Source of the DNA: an uncultured Serinicoccus sp.
GTDB taxonomy: Bacteria; Actinomycetota; Actinomycetes; Actinomycetales; Dermatophilaceae
Assembly: GCF_947500995.1 (NCBI RefSeq)
Contig: NZ_CANMUA010000006.1
Coordinates: 240,373-304,372, forward strand
Reading direction: 5' to 3'
Length of the DNA: 64,000 nucleotides
In this document: positions 53,091 through 60,350 of the stretch, in pieces
Layout of the letters: every line of letters starts with the position of its first letter
Numbering within the stretch: position 1 is the first letter of the stretch
Notes under the pieces: model-generated
Seen by the model: the letters and a program-made list of their open reading frames with translations, nothing else
What the model was told of the DNA's origin: nothing
The model's database searches: none
Position numbers and translations under genes: made by a program

Positions 53091-53134
53091 AGCTGGCGAA
53101 GGGACTTGAACCCTCAACCACCTGTTTACAAGAC
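53091..53134 (-). other. 3' fragment of a tRNA-Thr(TGT) gene, likely integration (att) site
   Basis: On the minus strand the sequence from the anticodon loop CTTGTAA (53126-53132), through stem strand ACAGG, T arm GAGGG-TTCAAGT-CCCTT and acceptor strand CGCCAGC-T, is a well-formed tRNA 3' half. The 5' half is missing: no acceptor GCTGGCG, D arm or CCTGT stem strand precedes it, and similarity stops at 53134. Such 3' fragments are left at one end when a mobile element integrates into a tRNA gene; by orientation the element would lie at higher coordinates. Confidence 0.72.
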
Positions 53135-53193
53135 TCCCAGCTTCAGCGGCCTGACCTGCACAAACAGCCGAAAAGGAGGCGTTCGCGTCATTT

Positions 53194-53214
53194 CGTGCAT
53201 CATACGTGCATCAT
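53194..53214. repeat. Tandem 10-bp direct repeat CGTGCATCAT
   Basis: CGTGCATCAT occurs at 53194-53203 and again at 53205-53214 with one base between. It lies 60 bp inside the tRNA fragment, a place where integrases often bind arm-type sites; that role is a guess. Confidence 0.55.
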
Positions 53215-53339
53215 GGCTGACGCCTCATGACTCGTCTTGGCCGCTACGTGGGCCGCTCGAGGAAGGCGACTCTCGCACACCCCGCAGCTGAGGCCCACAG
53301 GGGAGAGCTATCAGGCCCGTCCGGTACCCCTGGCGTATC

Positions 53340-53607
53340 CCGCAAGCCTAGGCCGCGTCGGCACAGCCGGCGACCTATGTCATGGACTTCTCATGCTGCC
53401 GCAGAAGAACGCAGTCGACCGTCGACCGTGGGCCACCCAGGACGAACGACGCATCACGATGGTGACCTGGATCGACCGGGCCTACCGCCGACGCCGTCGT
53501 CAGGACGGTGGCGGGCGATTGACCCCCATCGAGTTCGAAACCATCGTGACCACACCAGCCGACCAGGCTGCCTGACCCAGCCTGTCACCTATGCATGCAG
53601 CAGTCCC
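53340..53607 (+). mobile_element. Remnant of an IS3-family element (3' end, same type as the 60.9-62.2 kb copy)
   Basis: The stretch encodes a broken transposase C-terminus: LGRVGTAGD, then after small losses QKNAVDRRPWATQDERRITM and RLTPIEFETIVTTPADQAA to the stop at 53575. The complete copy downstream has QKNVFDRRQWATLDDLRIAI and RLTPIEFETIMTTPADQAA. It ends with the 25-bp terminal repeat at 53583-53607 (TGTCACCTATGCATGCAGCA then GTCCC). About 1 kb of the 5' part is missing. It cannot transpose. Confidence 0.82.
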
Positions 53608-53634
53608 ATGCGGCTCGGGAGTCGGTATAGAGAA

Positions 53635-53671
53635 CGCCTCGACCCCACCGTTAGTGGGCGGGGTCGAGGCG
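53635..53671 (-). terminator. Strong stem-loop terminator of the PRC-barrel/DUF2382 gene
   Basis: CGCCTCGACCCC and GGGGTCGAGGCG form a perfect 12-bp stem, with an inner CCAC/GTGG, 14 bases after the gene's stop. It probably terminates transcription from the right; it may work in both directions. Confidence 0.75.
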
Positions 53672-53685
53672 TGGTGGAGGTGGGG

Positions 53686-54513
53686 TCAGCGGTTGCGGTG
53701 CTCGTCGGGCAGGTCGGTGTCGATCTGCTCCTTGCGGACCTCGTCGGTGACCTGCTGCTCCTCGGTGACGGTGTCGGTGTCGAGACGCACCTTCTCGACG
53801 GGCACGGTCTCCTTGTCGACGACGACCTGGTCCTCGGTAAGGGTGACTTCCTGCTCGTCCTCGCCCAGGTCGGACCCGGTCAGGCGGTCTCGGTCCTGCT
53901 CGTCGAGGGGCTCGCGTTCGATGCGGACCTCCTCACGCTGGACGGGGACGGTCTTGGTGACGTGCTCGGTGACGACGTACTTGCGCAGGCGGGCCGTGCC
54001 GGTGGCCACCTTCTCGGTACCGACGTGCAACTGCTCCTCGGAGCGGACCATACTCGCGTCCGAGTCGTGGTCACCGGTGTGACCCTCCGTGCGCTGCATG
54101 CCGGTGCCAGTGTCGGCACGGTCGGTGGTGCCGGTGCCGGTGCGGGTGCCTTCCTGCTCGCGGGTGGCCGGTGCACCGTTGTTCGCGTTCTGCTGGCCGT
54201 CCCGGCCACCGTAGTAACGGAACAGCTCGCGCTCCTCCTCCACCGAGATGTGACCGTCCTCCTCCACCCGGGGAGCGTCCTTGACCTGGTCCTTGGTGTA
54301 CGGCACCCGGACCTCCTGGCCCTGCACGGTCGCGCCCTGCAGGGGCACGAACGACTCCGAGGTCCCGAACAGCCCGGTCTTGACCGTCACCCACGCCGGT
54401 TCACCGGTGGAGTCGTCCAGGTACACCTGGCCGACCTTGCCGATCTTGTCCCCGTCCTGGTCGACGACGACGCCGTCGTTGTGCAGGGACTGGATCTGTT
54501 CCTCATTCATCAT
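53686..54513 (-). CDS. PRC-barrel and DUF2382 (YsnF-type) stress protein
   Basis: A 275-residue protein. Residues 1-80 form a PRC-barrel (GVVVDQDGDKIGKVGQVYLD, AWVTVKTGLFGTSESFVPL). Residues 90-165 are a polar Gly/Thr/Gln linker. Residues 165-265 are DUF2382 (LHVGTEKVATGTARLRKYVV, then VPVQREEVRIEREPL), repeated strands rich in Glu, Lys and Val. Bacillus YsnF is a general-stress protein; the role here is inferred from this and from the stress-type neighbours. Upstream lies a TTACACCGTAA motif. Confidence 0.88.
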   Translation of the reverse strand: MMNEEQIQSLHNDGVVVDQDGDKIGKVGQVYLDDSTGEPAWVTVKTGLFGTSESFVPLQGATVQGQEVRVPYTKDQVKDAPRVEEDGHISVEEERELFRYYGGRDGQQNANNGAPATREQEGTRTGTGTTDRADTGTGMQRTEGHTGDHDSDASMVRSEEQLHVGTEKVATGTARLRKYVVTEHVTKTVPVQREEVRIEREPLDEQDRDRLTGSDLGEDEQEVTLTEDQVVVDKETVPVEKVRLDTDTVTEEQQVTDEVRKEQIDTDLPDEHRNR

Positions 54514-54558
54514 GCGGGCACCTTCCTTCGGTGGACGGCGCCATGATGCACCGCCCGC

Positions 54559-54569
54559 TTACACCGTAA
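54559..54569. promoter_or_regulatory. TTACACCGTAA motif upstream of the DUF2382 gene
   Basis: TTAC-ACC-GTAA, an inverted repeat, sits 46 bases before the DUF2382 start. Near-identical sites lie before the glycosyltransferase-like gene (55565) and the DUF4235/YtxH pair (56764), suggesting one regulator for the cassette. Confidence 0.55.
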
Positions 54570-54664
54570 AACTATGCCTGCGGGTAGTGACCCGCAACCC
54601 CGGAAGGCACCCCTCTGCCACGGACTTTCGCCTCGGGGTAGGGGCGCCCGGGGCGTCCACGGGG

Positions 54665-55522
54665 CTAGGAGCTTGCCGACGCCATCTGTCCGCAGCGTCC
54701 AGGCGTACCGCCCTCGGGGAGGCGTAGCGCCCCTGGTAAGTACCGGGTGTCCGCGAACCGGGGGTGCTGCCGGTACAGCACCGCGTCCTCGGGGACCTGG
54801 AAGAACGAACCGCCCACAGACATAACTGCGTCGACCAAAGAGGGCACGGGGTGCGGCTCCCTCGAGCTTGGGGTCACGGTGGGGTGTTCATCGGCCGGCA
54901 GTCTGAGGGCGGCCCAGGCCTTTCGTAGGGTCGCCCAGTCGCCGGCCCGGACGGCGAACGACTCGGCCCAGGCCGCCGGGGGCCCCGTTGTCGGGCCCGG
55001 CTGGGCGAACACCGGCCCTGGTGCGATGAGGGAGCGTAGCCCACCGGAGACGGGATACACGGTGCCCAGTGGGACGTCGAGCTGCACGGCGTCAGCGGCA
55101 TGCCACAGGACCGGGCAGGTCTGGGTGCTGTTGGTGGCGTGTTCGGCGTAGGTCTGCAGCAGTCGCCGGCCTGGGAGGTGTCGGACGTCAATGAAGACGA
55201 GCACCTCGGCGCCAGAGGTCAGGGCGACCTCACACGCCTGGATCACGGACGCTCGGAACGCGGCCCTCGGGGTTCGTCGCAGGTCCCTGCCCGGGACGAT
55301 GAAGGTCTCCCACCGGTCGGACCGGATGGGGAGCTTGTTGCGGTGCAGCTCGCGGTCGGCCACCGCGACCGTGACGTGCACGTCGGGCTGCCACGAGTTC
55401 GTCGAAAGGCCGTCGACCTGGGCCAACAGCGCCTGGTGCTCGCCCCGCACCACCGTCACGACCGCTACCCGCGGACGTCCCGCCCGCACCGAGGGGACGG
55501 CCTCGTCCCATACCACCGCCAT
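54665..55522 (-). CDS. Glycosyltransferase-like protein (GT-A fold, family 2-like)
   Basis: A 285-residue protein. The N-terminal VAVVTVVRGEHQALLAQVDG and later RAAFRASVIQACEVALTSGA then EVLVFIDVRHLPGRRLL resemble the nucleotide-sugar-binding half of GT-A enzymes, with IDVRHLPG in place of the DDD/DxD metal motif. C-terminal VPSLVDAVMSVGGSFFQVPE fits the acceptor side. No membrane helices. It may modify a cell-surface or small-molecule acceptor; the missing Asp pair leaves activity in doubt. Confidence 0.6.
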   Translation of the reverse strand: MAVVWDEAVPSVRAGRPRVAVVTVVRGEHQALLAQVDGLSTNSWQPDVHVTVAVADRELHRNKLPIRSDRWETFIVPGRDLRRTPRAAFRASVIQACEVALTSGAEVLVFIDVRHLPGRRLLQTYAEHATNSTQTCPVLWHAADAVQLDVPLGTVYPVSGGLRSLIAPGPVFAQPGPTTGPPAAWAESFAVRAGDWATLRKAWAALRLPADEHPTVTPSSREPHPVPSLVDAVMSVGGSFFQVPEDAVLYRQHPRFADTRYLPGALRLPEGGTPGRCGQMASASS

Positions 55523-55564
55523 GACCCACCTCCGATGCCTGACGCGGATCGCCGCAGAGGCTGC

Positions 55565-55598
55565 TTACGCCATAAACAGGTGGCAGATTACGCCGGAA
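55565..55598. promoter_or_regulatory. TTACGCCATAA motif pair upstream of the glycosyltransferase-like gene
   Basis: TTACGCCATAA (55565-55575) and TTACGCCGGAA (55588-55598) are 23 bp apart in the 118-bp gap between the TetR stop and the glycosyltransferase-like start. The first differs from the 54559 site in two positions. Confidence 0.45.
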
Positions 55599-55640
55599 AC
55601 AGCGACGGTGGCAAGAACCCGGCCCGACCTCTGCTGGGGC

Positions 55641-56351
55641 CTAGTGGGAGACGGTGTGCTCGATCCGGTTGAGCAGGCTCTCGAGGCCGGTCTCGAACTC
55701 GGCCTCGCTGTGGTCCTGGCTGAGGCGGTCGCGCATCCGCAGCACGTGCGGCGCCTGCGCGAGGTCCGCGTCGTCGGAACTGTCTTGCTCGGGGATGTCG
55801 GCGCTGCCCTCGTTCATGGGCTCCTCGACCGCGGCGATGTTCTCGGTCTTGATAGAGACCTCCAGCAGCAGGGATCCGACGAGGAAGCTGGTGAACGCCT
55901 TGTAGGTGTCCACGGCCTGGTCGTCGGTGAAGCCTCGCGCGCACAGGGTGGCCAGGACGTGCTCGACCATCTCGATGTCGCGCAGCGGCGGGCGCAGCCA
56001 GGGCGCCGCCGGGTGCCGCGAGACCACCAGTGGGAACGCCGTGGGGTTGGCCAGGGCGATGTGACGGATCTCGTGCGCGACGTGCTGCAGGTACTCCTGC
56101 CAGCTCGTGGTCTCCGCGGCCTCCACCCGCTCGACGAACCCGTTTAGGAGGTTGGCCACGACAGCCTCCAACAGGTCCTCCCGCCCCGAGACGTACCGGT
56201 ACAGGGCCATCGCCTCAACCCCGAGGTCGCGACCCAGGCTGCGCATGCTCATCTGATCTACACCGTGCTCCTCGATGCTGGTCAGTGCAGCATCGACGAT
56301 CCGGTCGCGGCTCAGGCGTCGACGTGCTGACCGCGGCTCGTCCGTGCTCAT
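55641..56351 (-). CDS. TetR-family transcriptional regulator
   Basis: A 236-residue regulator. The ATG at 56351 has GGAGAGG six bases upstream. Helix-turn-helix: DAALTSIEEHGVDQMSMRSL, then DLGVEAMALYRYVSGREDLL. The C-terminal region (LANPTAFPLVVSRHPAAPWL) is of the TetR_C_1 type; an acidic insertion (EEPMNEGSADIPEQDSSDDA) is unusual. It lies in the middle of a stress cassette whose promoters share a TTACACCGTAA-like motif, the best candidate target. Confidence 0.9.
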   Translation of the reverse strand: MSTDEPRSARRRLSRDRIVDAALTSIEEHGVDQMSMRSLGRDLGVEAMALYRYVSGREDLLEAVVANLLNGFVERVEAAETTSWQEYLQHVAHEIRHIALANPTAFPLVVSRHPAAPWLRPPLRDIEMVEHVLATLCARGFTDDQAVDTYKAFTSFLVGSLLLEVSIKTENIAAVEEPMNEGSADIPEQDSSDDADLAQAPHVLRMRDRLSQDHSEAEFETGLESLLNRIEHTVSH

Positions 56352-56417
56352 CGGGGCCTCTCCTGGTTGGTCGCCGTCCCAGACGTGGATCATTCCGGCC
56401 TGTCGTTGCCCATGATG

Positions 56418-56702
56418 TCAACTCGCGACTGACTCCGGCAGGCGGCCCTTGCGCTTGGTGTATGCCTGGGTGGACTTGTGGTTGATCCACACCCGCACCA
56501 GCTGCACGATCGCCCCGGAGACCAGCGCGAACGCGACGGCCTCACCCCAGTTCACCTCGGGGTCCTCGGGGTTGCTCGGGGAGTTGCTGCCGGTGACGAA
56601 CTTCCAGGTCGTCTCGGTGACGTTCTTGACCAGCATCCCGCCGCCGATCGCCGCTGCCGTCGTCGCCAGGCTCCACATCTTGTCGCCCACTCGTCTCACC
56701 AC
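56418..56702 (-). CDS. DUF4235-family membrane protein
   Basis: A 94-residue protein with two predicted helices (about 10-27 and 53-72) and the family's LVKNVTETTWKFVTG and FALVSGAIVQLVRVWINHK blocks. Found in actinobacteria near YtxH, DUF3618 and holin-like genes, as here. The divergent YtxH gene starts 150 bp away across a shared promoter region. Function unknown, probably envelope related. Confidence 0.82.
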   Translation of the reverse strand: MVRRVGDKMWSLATTAAAIGGGMLVKNVTETTWKFVTGSNSPSNPEDPEVNWGEAVAFALVSGAIVQLVRVWINHKSTQAYTKRKGRLPESVAS

Positions 56703-56763
56703 TTTCCTCTACCGGCCCGGACCCACCGGGCACGCTTGCACGGACCTCGGACACGTCGTACGT

Positions 56764-56774
56764 TTACACCGTAT
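56764..56774. promoter_or_regulatory. TTACACCGTAT motif in the DUF4235/YtxH divergent promoter
   Basis: TTACACCGTAT matches the 54559 motif in ten of eleven bases and lies in the 151-bp divergent region, 61 bases before the DUF4235 start and 79 before the YtxH start. It may also form part of a -10 element. Confidence 0.5.
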
Positions 56775-56853
56775 TAGCACCATGGTGTCTGAGCAAGACG
56801 ACGCGACCCACCCGGGTCTGGCACCACCACACCTCTGCAGTCAGGAGCAGACG

Positions 56854-57201
56854 ATGAGCAAGATCATGATGGCCGCCGCGTTCGGGGCCGGGTACGTCCT
56901 GGGCACCAAGGCGGGCCGGGAACGGTACGAGCAGATCAGCGCCAAGGCGCAGGAGCTGTGGGGGCACCCGAAGGTGCAGGAGCAGGCGGACAAGGCCAAG
57001 GCCCAGGCTGGGAAGGTCACCGAGCAGGCCAAGGGCCGGCTGAAGGACGCCAAGGACGGCAACCAGGACAGCATGGACGACCCCTGGAACGTCGACACCG
57101 ACAGCGCCCTCGACGACACCGACACTGACACTGACAGTGTTTTTGGCGACGACACCGGCAGCGCCTTCGCGGGTGATGACCTGGAGGGCCCCCGTGGCTG
57201 A
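56854..57201 (+). CDS. YtxH-like small membrane-anchored protein
   Basis: A 115-residue protein: short N-terminal membrane segment (KIMMAAAFGAGYVLGTKAG), then an amphipathic Ala/Lys/Glu/Gln coiled-coil-like region (about 25-75) and an acidic Asp-rich tail with repeated DTD. TCAGGAG precedes the ATG at 56854; an ATG farther upstream lacks one. YtxH relatives are stress proteins of unknown action. First gene of a plus-strand operon. Confidence 0.82.
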   Translation: MSKIMMAAAFGAGYVLGTKAGRERYEQISAKAQELWGHPKVQEQADKAKAQAGKVTEQAKGRLKDAKDGNQDSMDDPWNVDTDSALDDTDTDTDSVFGDDTGSAFAGDDLEGPRG

Positions 57202-57604
57202 GAGATTCACCCCCGACACCGACCACGCGTCCACGGGCGAGCTCATCGCCCGCATGAGCGAGCAGACGAGCACGCTGATCCGGGACGAGATGCGCCTGGC
57301 GCAGGCCGAGCTGAGCGCCAAGGCCAAGAACGCCGGCGTGGGCATCGGGATGTTCGGTGCCGGTGGCCTGCTCGCCTTCTTCGGCATCGCCACCCTGATC
57401 ACGACGGCCATCCTGGCCCTCGCCCTGGTGCTGCCCCCGTGGGCCGCCGCGGGCATCGTGACCCTCGTGCTGCTCGCCGCGGCGGCCGTGGTCTCGCTGG
57501 TGGGGAAGAAGCGCGTGCAGGAGGCCACCCCGGCCAAGCCCGAACGTGCCATGGACAACGTCAAGCAGGACATCGAGCAGGTCAAGGGGGCCGCCCAGTC
57601 ATGA
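57194..57604 (+). CDS. Holin-superfamily-like actinobacterial membrane protein (PF07332 type)
   Basis: A 136-residue protein. The GTG at 57194 has GGAGGG five bases upstream and overlaps the YtxH stop by 8 bases. An amphipathic N-terminus (ELIARMSEQTSTLIRDEMRL) precedes two helices (about 46-75 and 79-103) and a Lys-rich tail. The family is called phage holin-like in databases but is widespread on chromosomes with DUF3618 and YihY; lysis function is unlikely. Confidence 0.85.
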   Translation: MAERFTPDTDHASTGELIARMSEQTSTLIRDEMRLAQAELSAKAKNAGVGIGMFGAGGLLAFFGIATLITTAILALALVLPPWAAAGIVTLVLLAAAAVVSLVGKKRVQEATPAKPERAMDNVKQDIEQVKGAAQS

Positions 57605-57981
57605 GCACCACACCACACGACAACCATCAGCGTGACGCCAGCCAGGATGCTGACCCCAGCCGGGACGAGACCAGCAGCGACCCGGCACAGATCGAGGCCG
57701 ACATCGCCCGGCACCGCGCGGAGCTGGGTGAGACCGTGGACGAGCTCACCGAGCGTCTGGATGTGAAGAAGCAGGCCCAGCACAAGATCGAGTCGGTCAA
57801 GAAGCAGGCCACCGACACGGTCCAGGCGACCAAGAACCGCGCCAACGCTGGCGTGGGCGAGGTCAAGGCCAGGTTGCACAGTGATGACCACCGGGACGTG
57901 CTCAGCGTGCTGGCCCCCGCGCTCGGTGCCGTGGCCGCAGTGGTGCTGATCATCGGGGTCGCCCGGCGGGTGCGCCGGTGA
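57601..57981 (+). CDS. DUF3618-family membrane protein
   Basis: A 126-residue protein with the DUF3618 signature IEADIARHRAELGETVDELT (about 31-50), a Lys/Gln-rich helical stretch and one C-terminal helix (VLAPALGAVAAVVLIIGVAR) ending in Arg residues. The ATG overlaps the preceding stop (ATGA) and its stop overlaps the YihY GTG. It probably forms part of an envelope complex with its neighbours. Confidence 0.88.
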   Translation: MSTTPHDNHQRDASQDADPSRDETSSDPAQIEADIARHRAELGETVDELTERLDVKKQAQHKIESVKKQATDTVQATKNRANAGVGEVKARLHSDDHRDVLSVLAPALGAVAAVVLIIGVARRVRR

Positions 57982-59129
57982 GCTCCAGCGCAGCCAACCG
58001 CAACGAAACCGGCGGCAAGGACTCGGACCGCAGGGCCGGGCAGGTGGACGCGCCGGACGCGGAGCGGGGGGACAAGCCGGACACGCCCGCGGAGATGACC
58101 GGCCCGGCGTGGAAGTACACCGCCGGGAAGGCGTTCCGGGAGTTCCTGGACGACGAGTGCACGGACCTGGCTGCGGCGCTGACGTACTACGCCGTGCTGG
58201 CCATCTTCCCGGCGCTCATCGCGATCTTCTCGCTGCTGGGACTGGTCGGGCAGAGCCAGCAGGTGGTCGACACCGTGATGCCCGTGCTGGAGGGCGTGCT
58301 CGGTGAGTCCGGGTCGTCCACCCTCGAGCCGGTGGTGGAGTCGCTGGCCACCTCCCCGGGTGCCGGGCTCGCCCTGGTCATCGGTCTGGCCACCGCGCTG
58401 TGGTCCGCGTCGGGCTACGTCACCGCGTTCAGCCGCGCGATGAACCGGGTCTACGAGATCGAGGAGGGTCGGCCGGTGTGGAAGCTGCGCCCGGTCATGC
58501 TCCTCATCACCCTGGTCATGGTGCTCATGGTGGTGCTCATCGCCCTGATGCTCATCGTGTCCGGACCGGTGGCGACGGCGCTCGGCGAGGCCATCGGCCT
58601 CGGGTCGACCGTGGTCACCGTCTGGCAGATCGCCAAGTGGCCGGTCGTGCTGCTGCTGGTCATGCTGCTCGTGGCGCTGCTGTACTACAGCACGCCGAAC
58701 GTCCAGCAGCCCAAGTTCCGGTGGCTGAGCATCGGTGCCGCGATCGCGATCCTCGTGTGGATCCTCATCTCGGTCGCGTTCGGCTTCTACATCGCCAACT
58801 TCTCCAGCTACGGCGCGACCTACGGCTCGTTCGCCGGGGTGATCATCTTCCTGCTCTACCTGTGGATCACCAACCTCGCCCTGCTGCTCGGGGCGGAGGT
58901 CGACGCCGAGCTGGAGCGCTCCCGCCAGCTCATCGCCGGCATCGAGGCCGAGGAGGACATCCAGCTGCCTCCCCGCGACGACGCCAAGATCCGCGCGGCG
59001 CAGGAGAAGGAGCTGGAGGACGAGGACAAGGCCCGCGCCCTGCGCCGCAGCGGCGGGGACACCACCGACCCCGACGAAGCACCCGGCACGGTCAACGGGG
59101 CCGAGCACCCCGACCGACGAGACCGCTGA
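57978..59129 (+). CDS. YihY/virulence factor BrkB-family membrane protein
   Basis: A 383-residue protein with six predicted helices between about 70 and 315. Family marks: FLDDECTDLAAALTYYAVLA, SQQVVDTVMPVLEG, YVTAFSRAMNRVYEIEEGRP, YGSFAGVIIFLLYLWITNLA and a final LLLGAEVDAELERSRQL. The GTG start overlaps the DUF3618 stop. N- and C-terminal tails are polar. The role of YihY proteins is unsettled; they were once miscalled RNase BN. Confidence 0.9.
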   Translation: MSSSAANRNETGGKDSDRRAGQVDAPDAERGDKPDTPAEMTGPAWKYTAGKAFREFLDDECTDLAAALTYYAVLAIFPALIAIFSLLGLVGQSQQVVDTVMPVLEGVLGESGSSTLEPVVESLATSPGAGLALVIGLATALWSASGYVTAFSRAMNRVYEIEEGRPVWKLRPVMLLITLVMVLMVVLIALMLIVSGPVATALGEAIGLGSTVVTVWQIAKWPVVLLLVMLLVALLYYSTPNVQQPKFRWLSIGAAIAILVWILISVAFGFYIANFSSYGATYGSFAGVIIFLLYLWITNLALLLGAEVDAELERSRQLIAGIEAEEDIQLPPRDDAKIRAAQEKELEDEDKARALRRSGGDTTDPDEAPGTVNGAEHPDRRDR

Positions 59130-59464
59130 TGGTCCAGAGCGTGCGACTGATGCTCATCGACGACGTCGACGGGACCGAGGCCGACCAGACGGTCAGTTTT
59201 GCGTTGGACGGGGTGTCCTACACGATCGACCTGCACGACCGGCACGCCACCCAGCTGAGAGGTGACCTGAGCACCTGGATCAAGTACGCCCGTCGGACCG
59301 GTGGCCGGCGGCAGACACACCCCCGGTACGGCAGCCCGAGCGCGGCCCGCGGGCACCTGCGCCAGGTCCGGCGCTGGGCCCATGACCACGGGTACCAGGT
59401 CAACGACCGTGGACGCGTCGCCCAAGACCTCCTCGACGCCTACGACGCCGCCCACACCTCATAA
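59129..59464 (+). CDS. lsr2: Lsr2-family nucleoid-associated protein
   Basis: A 111-residue protein. The N-terminal dimerisation part (LMLIDDVDGTEADQTVSFAL then GVSYTIDLHDRHATQLRGDL) and the C-terminal DNA-binding part (VRRWAHDHGYQVNDRGRVAQ), with the RGR minor-groove hook, are both present. Lsr2 binds AT-rich acquired DNA and silences it. Its ATG overlaps the YihY stop by one base. A cassette-borne copy may silence the island itself. Confidence 0.9.
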   Translation: MVQSVRLMLIDDVDGTEADQTVSFALDGVSYTIDLHDRHATQLRGDLSTWIKYARRTGGRRQTHPRYGSPSAARGHLRQVRRWAHDHGYQVNDRGRVAQDLLDAYDAAHTS

Positions 59465-59533
59465 CCCCCCGGCCCGGGGACGGTCGACCAACAGGCCATC
59501 GGCAGGCCGTCTAGGCACGTCCCGGGTGGCACC

Positions 59534-59728
59534 ATGAGCAGCAAGCACACTCTCACCCTCCCGGACGGAACAGTCGTGCACGGCGAACCGCCAGGACGCG
59601 AGCCCATCTGGGAAAGGGTTCGCCTGACCACCGGGCTCAGCGGGAACGCCTTGCTCCTCGTTGTCGCCGAGCTGCGCAGGAACTACACCGACCAAGAGCT
59701 CCGGCACCTACCCCCGGGTGAGAGATGA
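59534..59728 (+). CDS. Small hypothetical protein
   Basis: A 64-residue product (MSSKHTLTLPDGTVVHGEPP then a WERVRLTTGLSGNALLL segment). Codon third positions are GC-rich as in neighbours, and GGGTGG lies a few bases before the ATG. No family recognised. It follows lsr2 by 69 bases and may be its operon's last gene. Confidence 0.5.
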   Translation: MSSKHTLTLPDGTVVHGEPPGREPIWERVRLTTGLSGNALLLVVAELRRNYTDQELRHLPPGER

Positions 59729-59802
59729 AGGACACCGCCGCGGCCCTCGACCTGTGACTAAGACCGGGCCGAGCACACCCCTCGATGCCTGAGACCCCAG
59801 GA

Positions 59803-59841
59803 GTGAAGCCCCCACCCGCACAGGACGGGCGGGGGCTTCAC
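59803..59841. terminator. Bidirectional stem-loop terminator
   Basis: GTGAAGCCCCCACCCG pairs with CGGGCGGGGGCTTCAC (one unpaired base) around a short loop. It lies between the plus-strand operon ending at 59728 and the minus-strand gene ending at 59856, so it can serve both; CGTTCTT follows on the plus strand. Confidence 0.78.
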
Positions 59842-59855
59842 CGTTCTTGGCCGGC

Positions 59856-60059
59856 TCAGGCCTTCTTGTCGTCGTCGTTGCTCCCGACGTCGCCGAACTG
59901 GTCGGCCCGGTCGTTGGCGAACTCCTGCGCCTTGTCGACCTGCTCGGAATGCTGACCACCGGTCTTGTCGTCGACGAAGTCGCCGCCCTTCTCCACCCCC
60001 TGGTCGACCTTCTCGTCGTGCTCGCCGGCCATGTCCTTGGCCTTATCCATGAACCCCAT
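59856..60059 (-). CDS. MT0933-like antitoxin-family small protein
   Basis: A 67-residue charged, helical protein: MGFMDKAKDMAGEHDEKVDQ, then KGGDFVDDKTGGQHSEQVDK. This is the pattern of the MT0933/Rv0909 antitoxin-like family (PF14013), which is also widespread without a toxin partner. No toxin gene is adjacent. GGAGAG precedes the ATG. A stress-linked role like CsbD proteins is as likely as a toxin-antitoxin role. Confidence 0.78.
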   Translation of the reverse strand: MGFMDKAKDMAGEHDEKVDQGVEKGGDFVDDKTGGQHSEQVDKAQEFANDRADQFGDVGSNDDDKKA

Positions 60060-60350
60060 GACGTGACTCTCCTTCCCATCGGGTCCGACACCCCAGCCGA
60101 GGTGCCGTCATGCTCCACACCAACACACAGCGACGCGACTGTCGACACCAAGCACCACACCTGCCGCAGCCACCCCCGTGACAGGTTCGAGCAGTCAGTC
60201 AAGACGTATCAGGCCGGATGCAGTCGTCACTGTGCCGGTCAGCCGGACCGCAAGTAACGGCTCACCACGGACGGACAACATGTCGCTCGCGCGCCGCGCG
60301 CCGCTGGGGGCGCAACTGCTGAGCCTGTCACTGAGGGGGTCCCGTGTTCG
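60060..60350. other. 291-bp gap without a gene
   Basis: It holds the upstream region of the MT0933-like gene and the tail flank of the broken MFS gene. No repeat, RNA or open frame with support was seen. Confidence 0.5.

Larger units (their letters stand above)
52947..53339. other. 393-bp stretch without a gene; junction of core and acquired DNA
   Basis: No open frame has a start signal or known product. The stretch holds the promoter of the XRE gene, a tRNA-Thr 3' fragment (53091-53134) and a tandem 10-bp repeat (53194-53214), after which IS3-family remnants begin. Confidence 0.6.

Noticed and set aside
53091..53134. A functional tRNA gene
   Set aside because: The 5' acceptor strand, D arm and 5' anticodon stem are missing, so only a 3' fragment exists.
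53227..54546. A 439-codon plus-strand frame over the DUF2382 gene
   Set aside because: Its first part is an off-frame reading of IS3 remnant sequence and the rest is antisense to the DUF2382 gene.
57194..57604. Prophage signal from the holin-like protein
   Set aside because: No capsid, tail, terminase or lysin genes are near, and this family is common on actinobacterial chromosomes with DUF3618 and YihY.
59856..60059. Toxin-antitoxin locus
   Set aside because: The small protein resembles MT0933 antitoxin-like proteins, but no toxin-like gene is adjacent.
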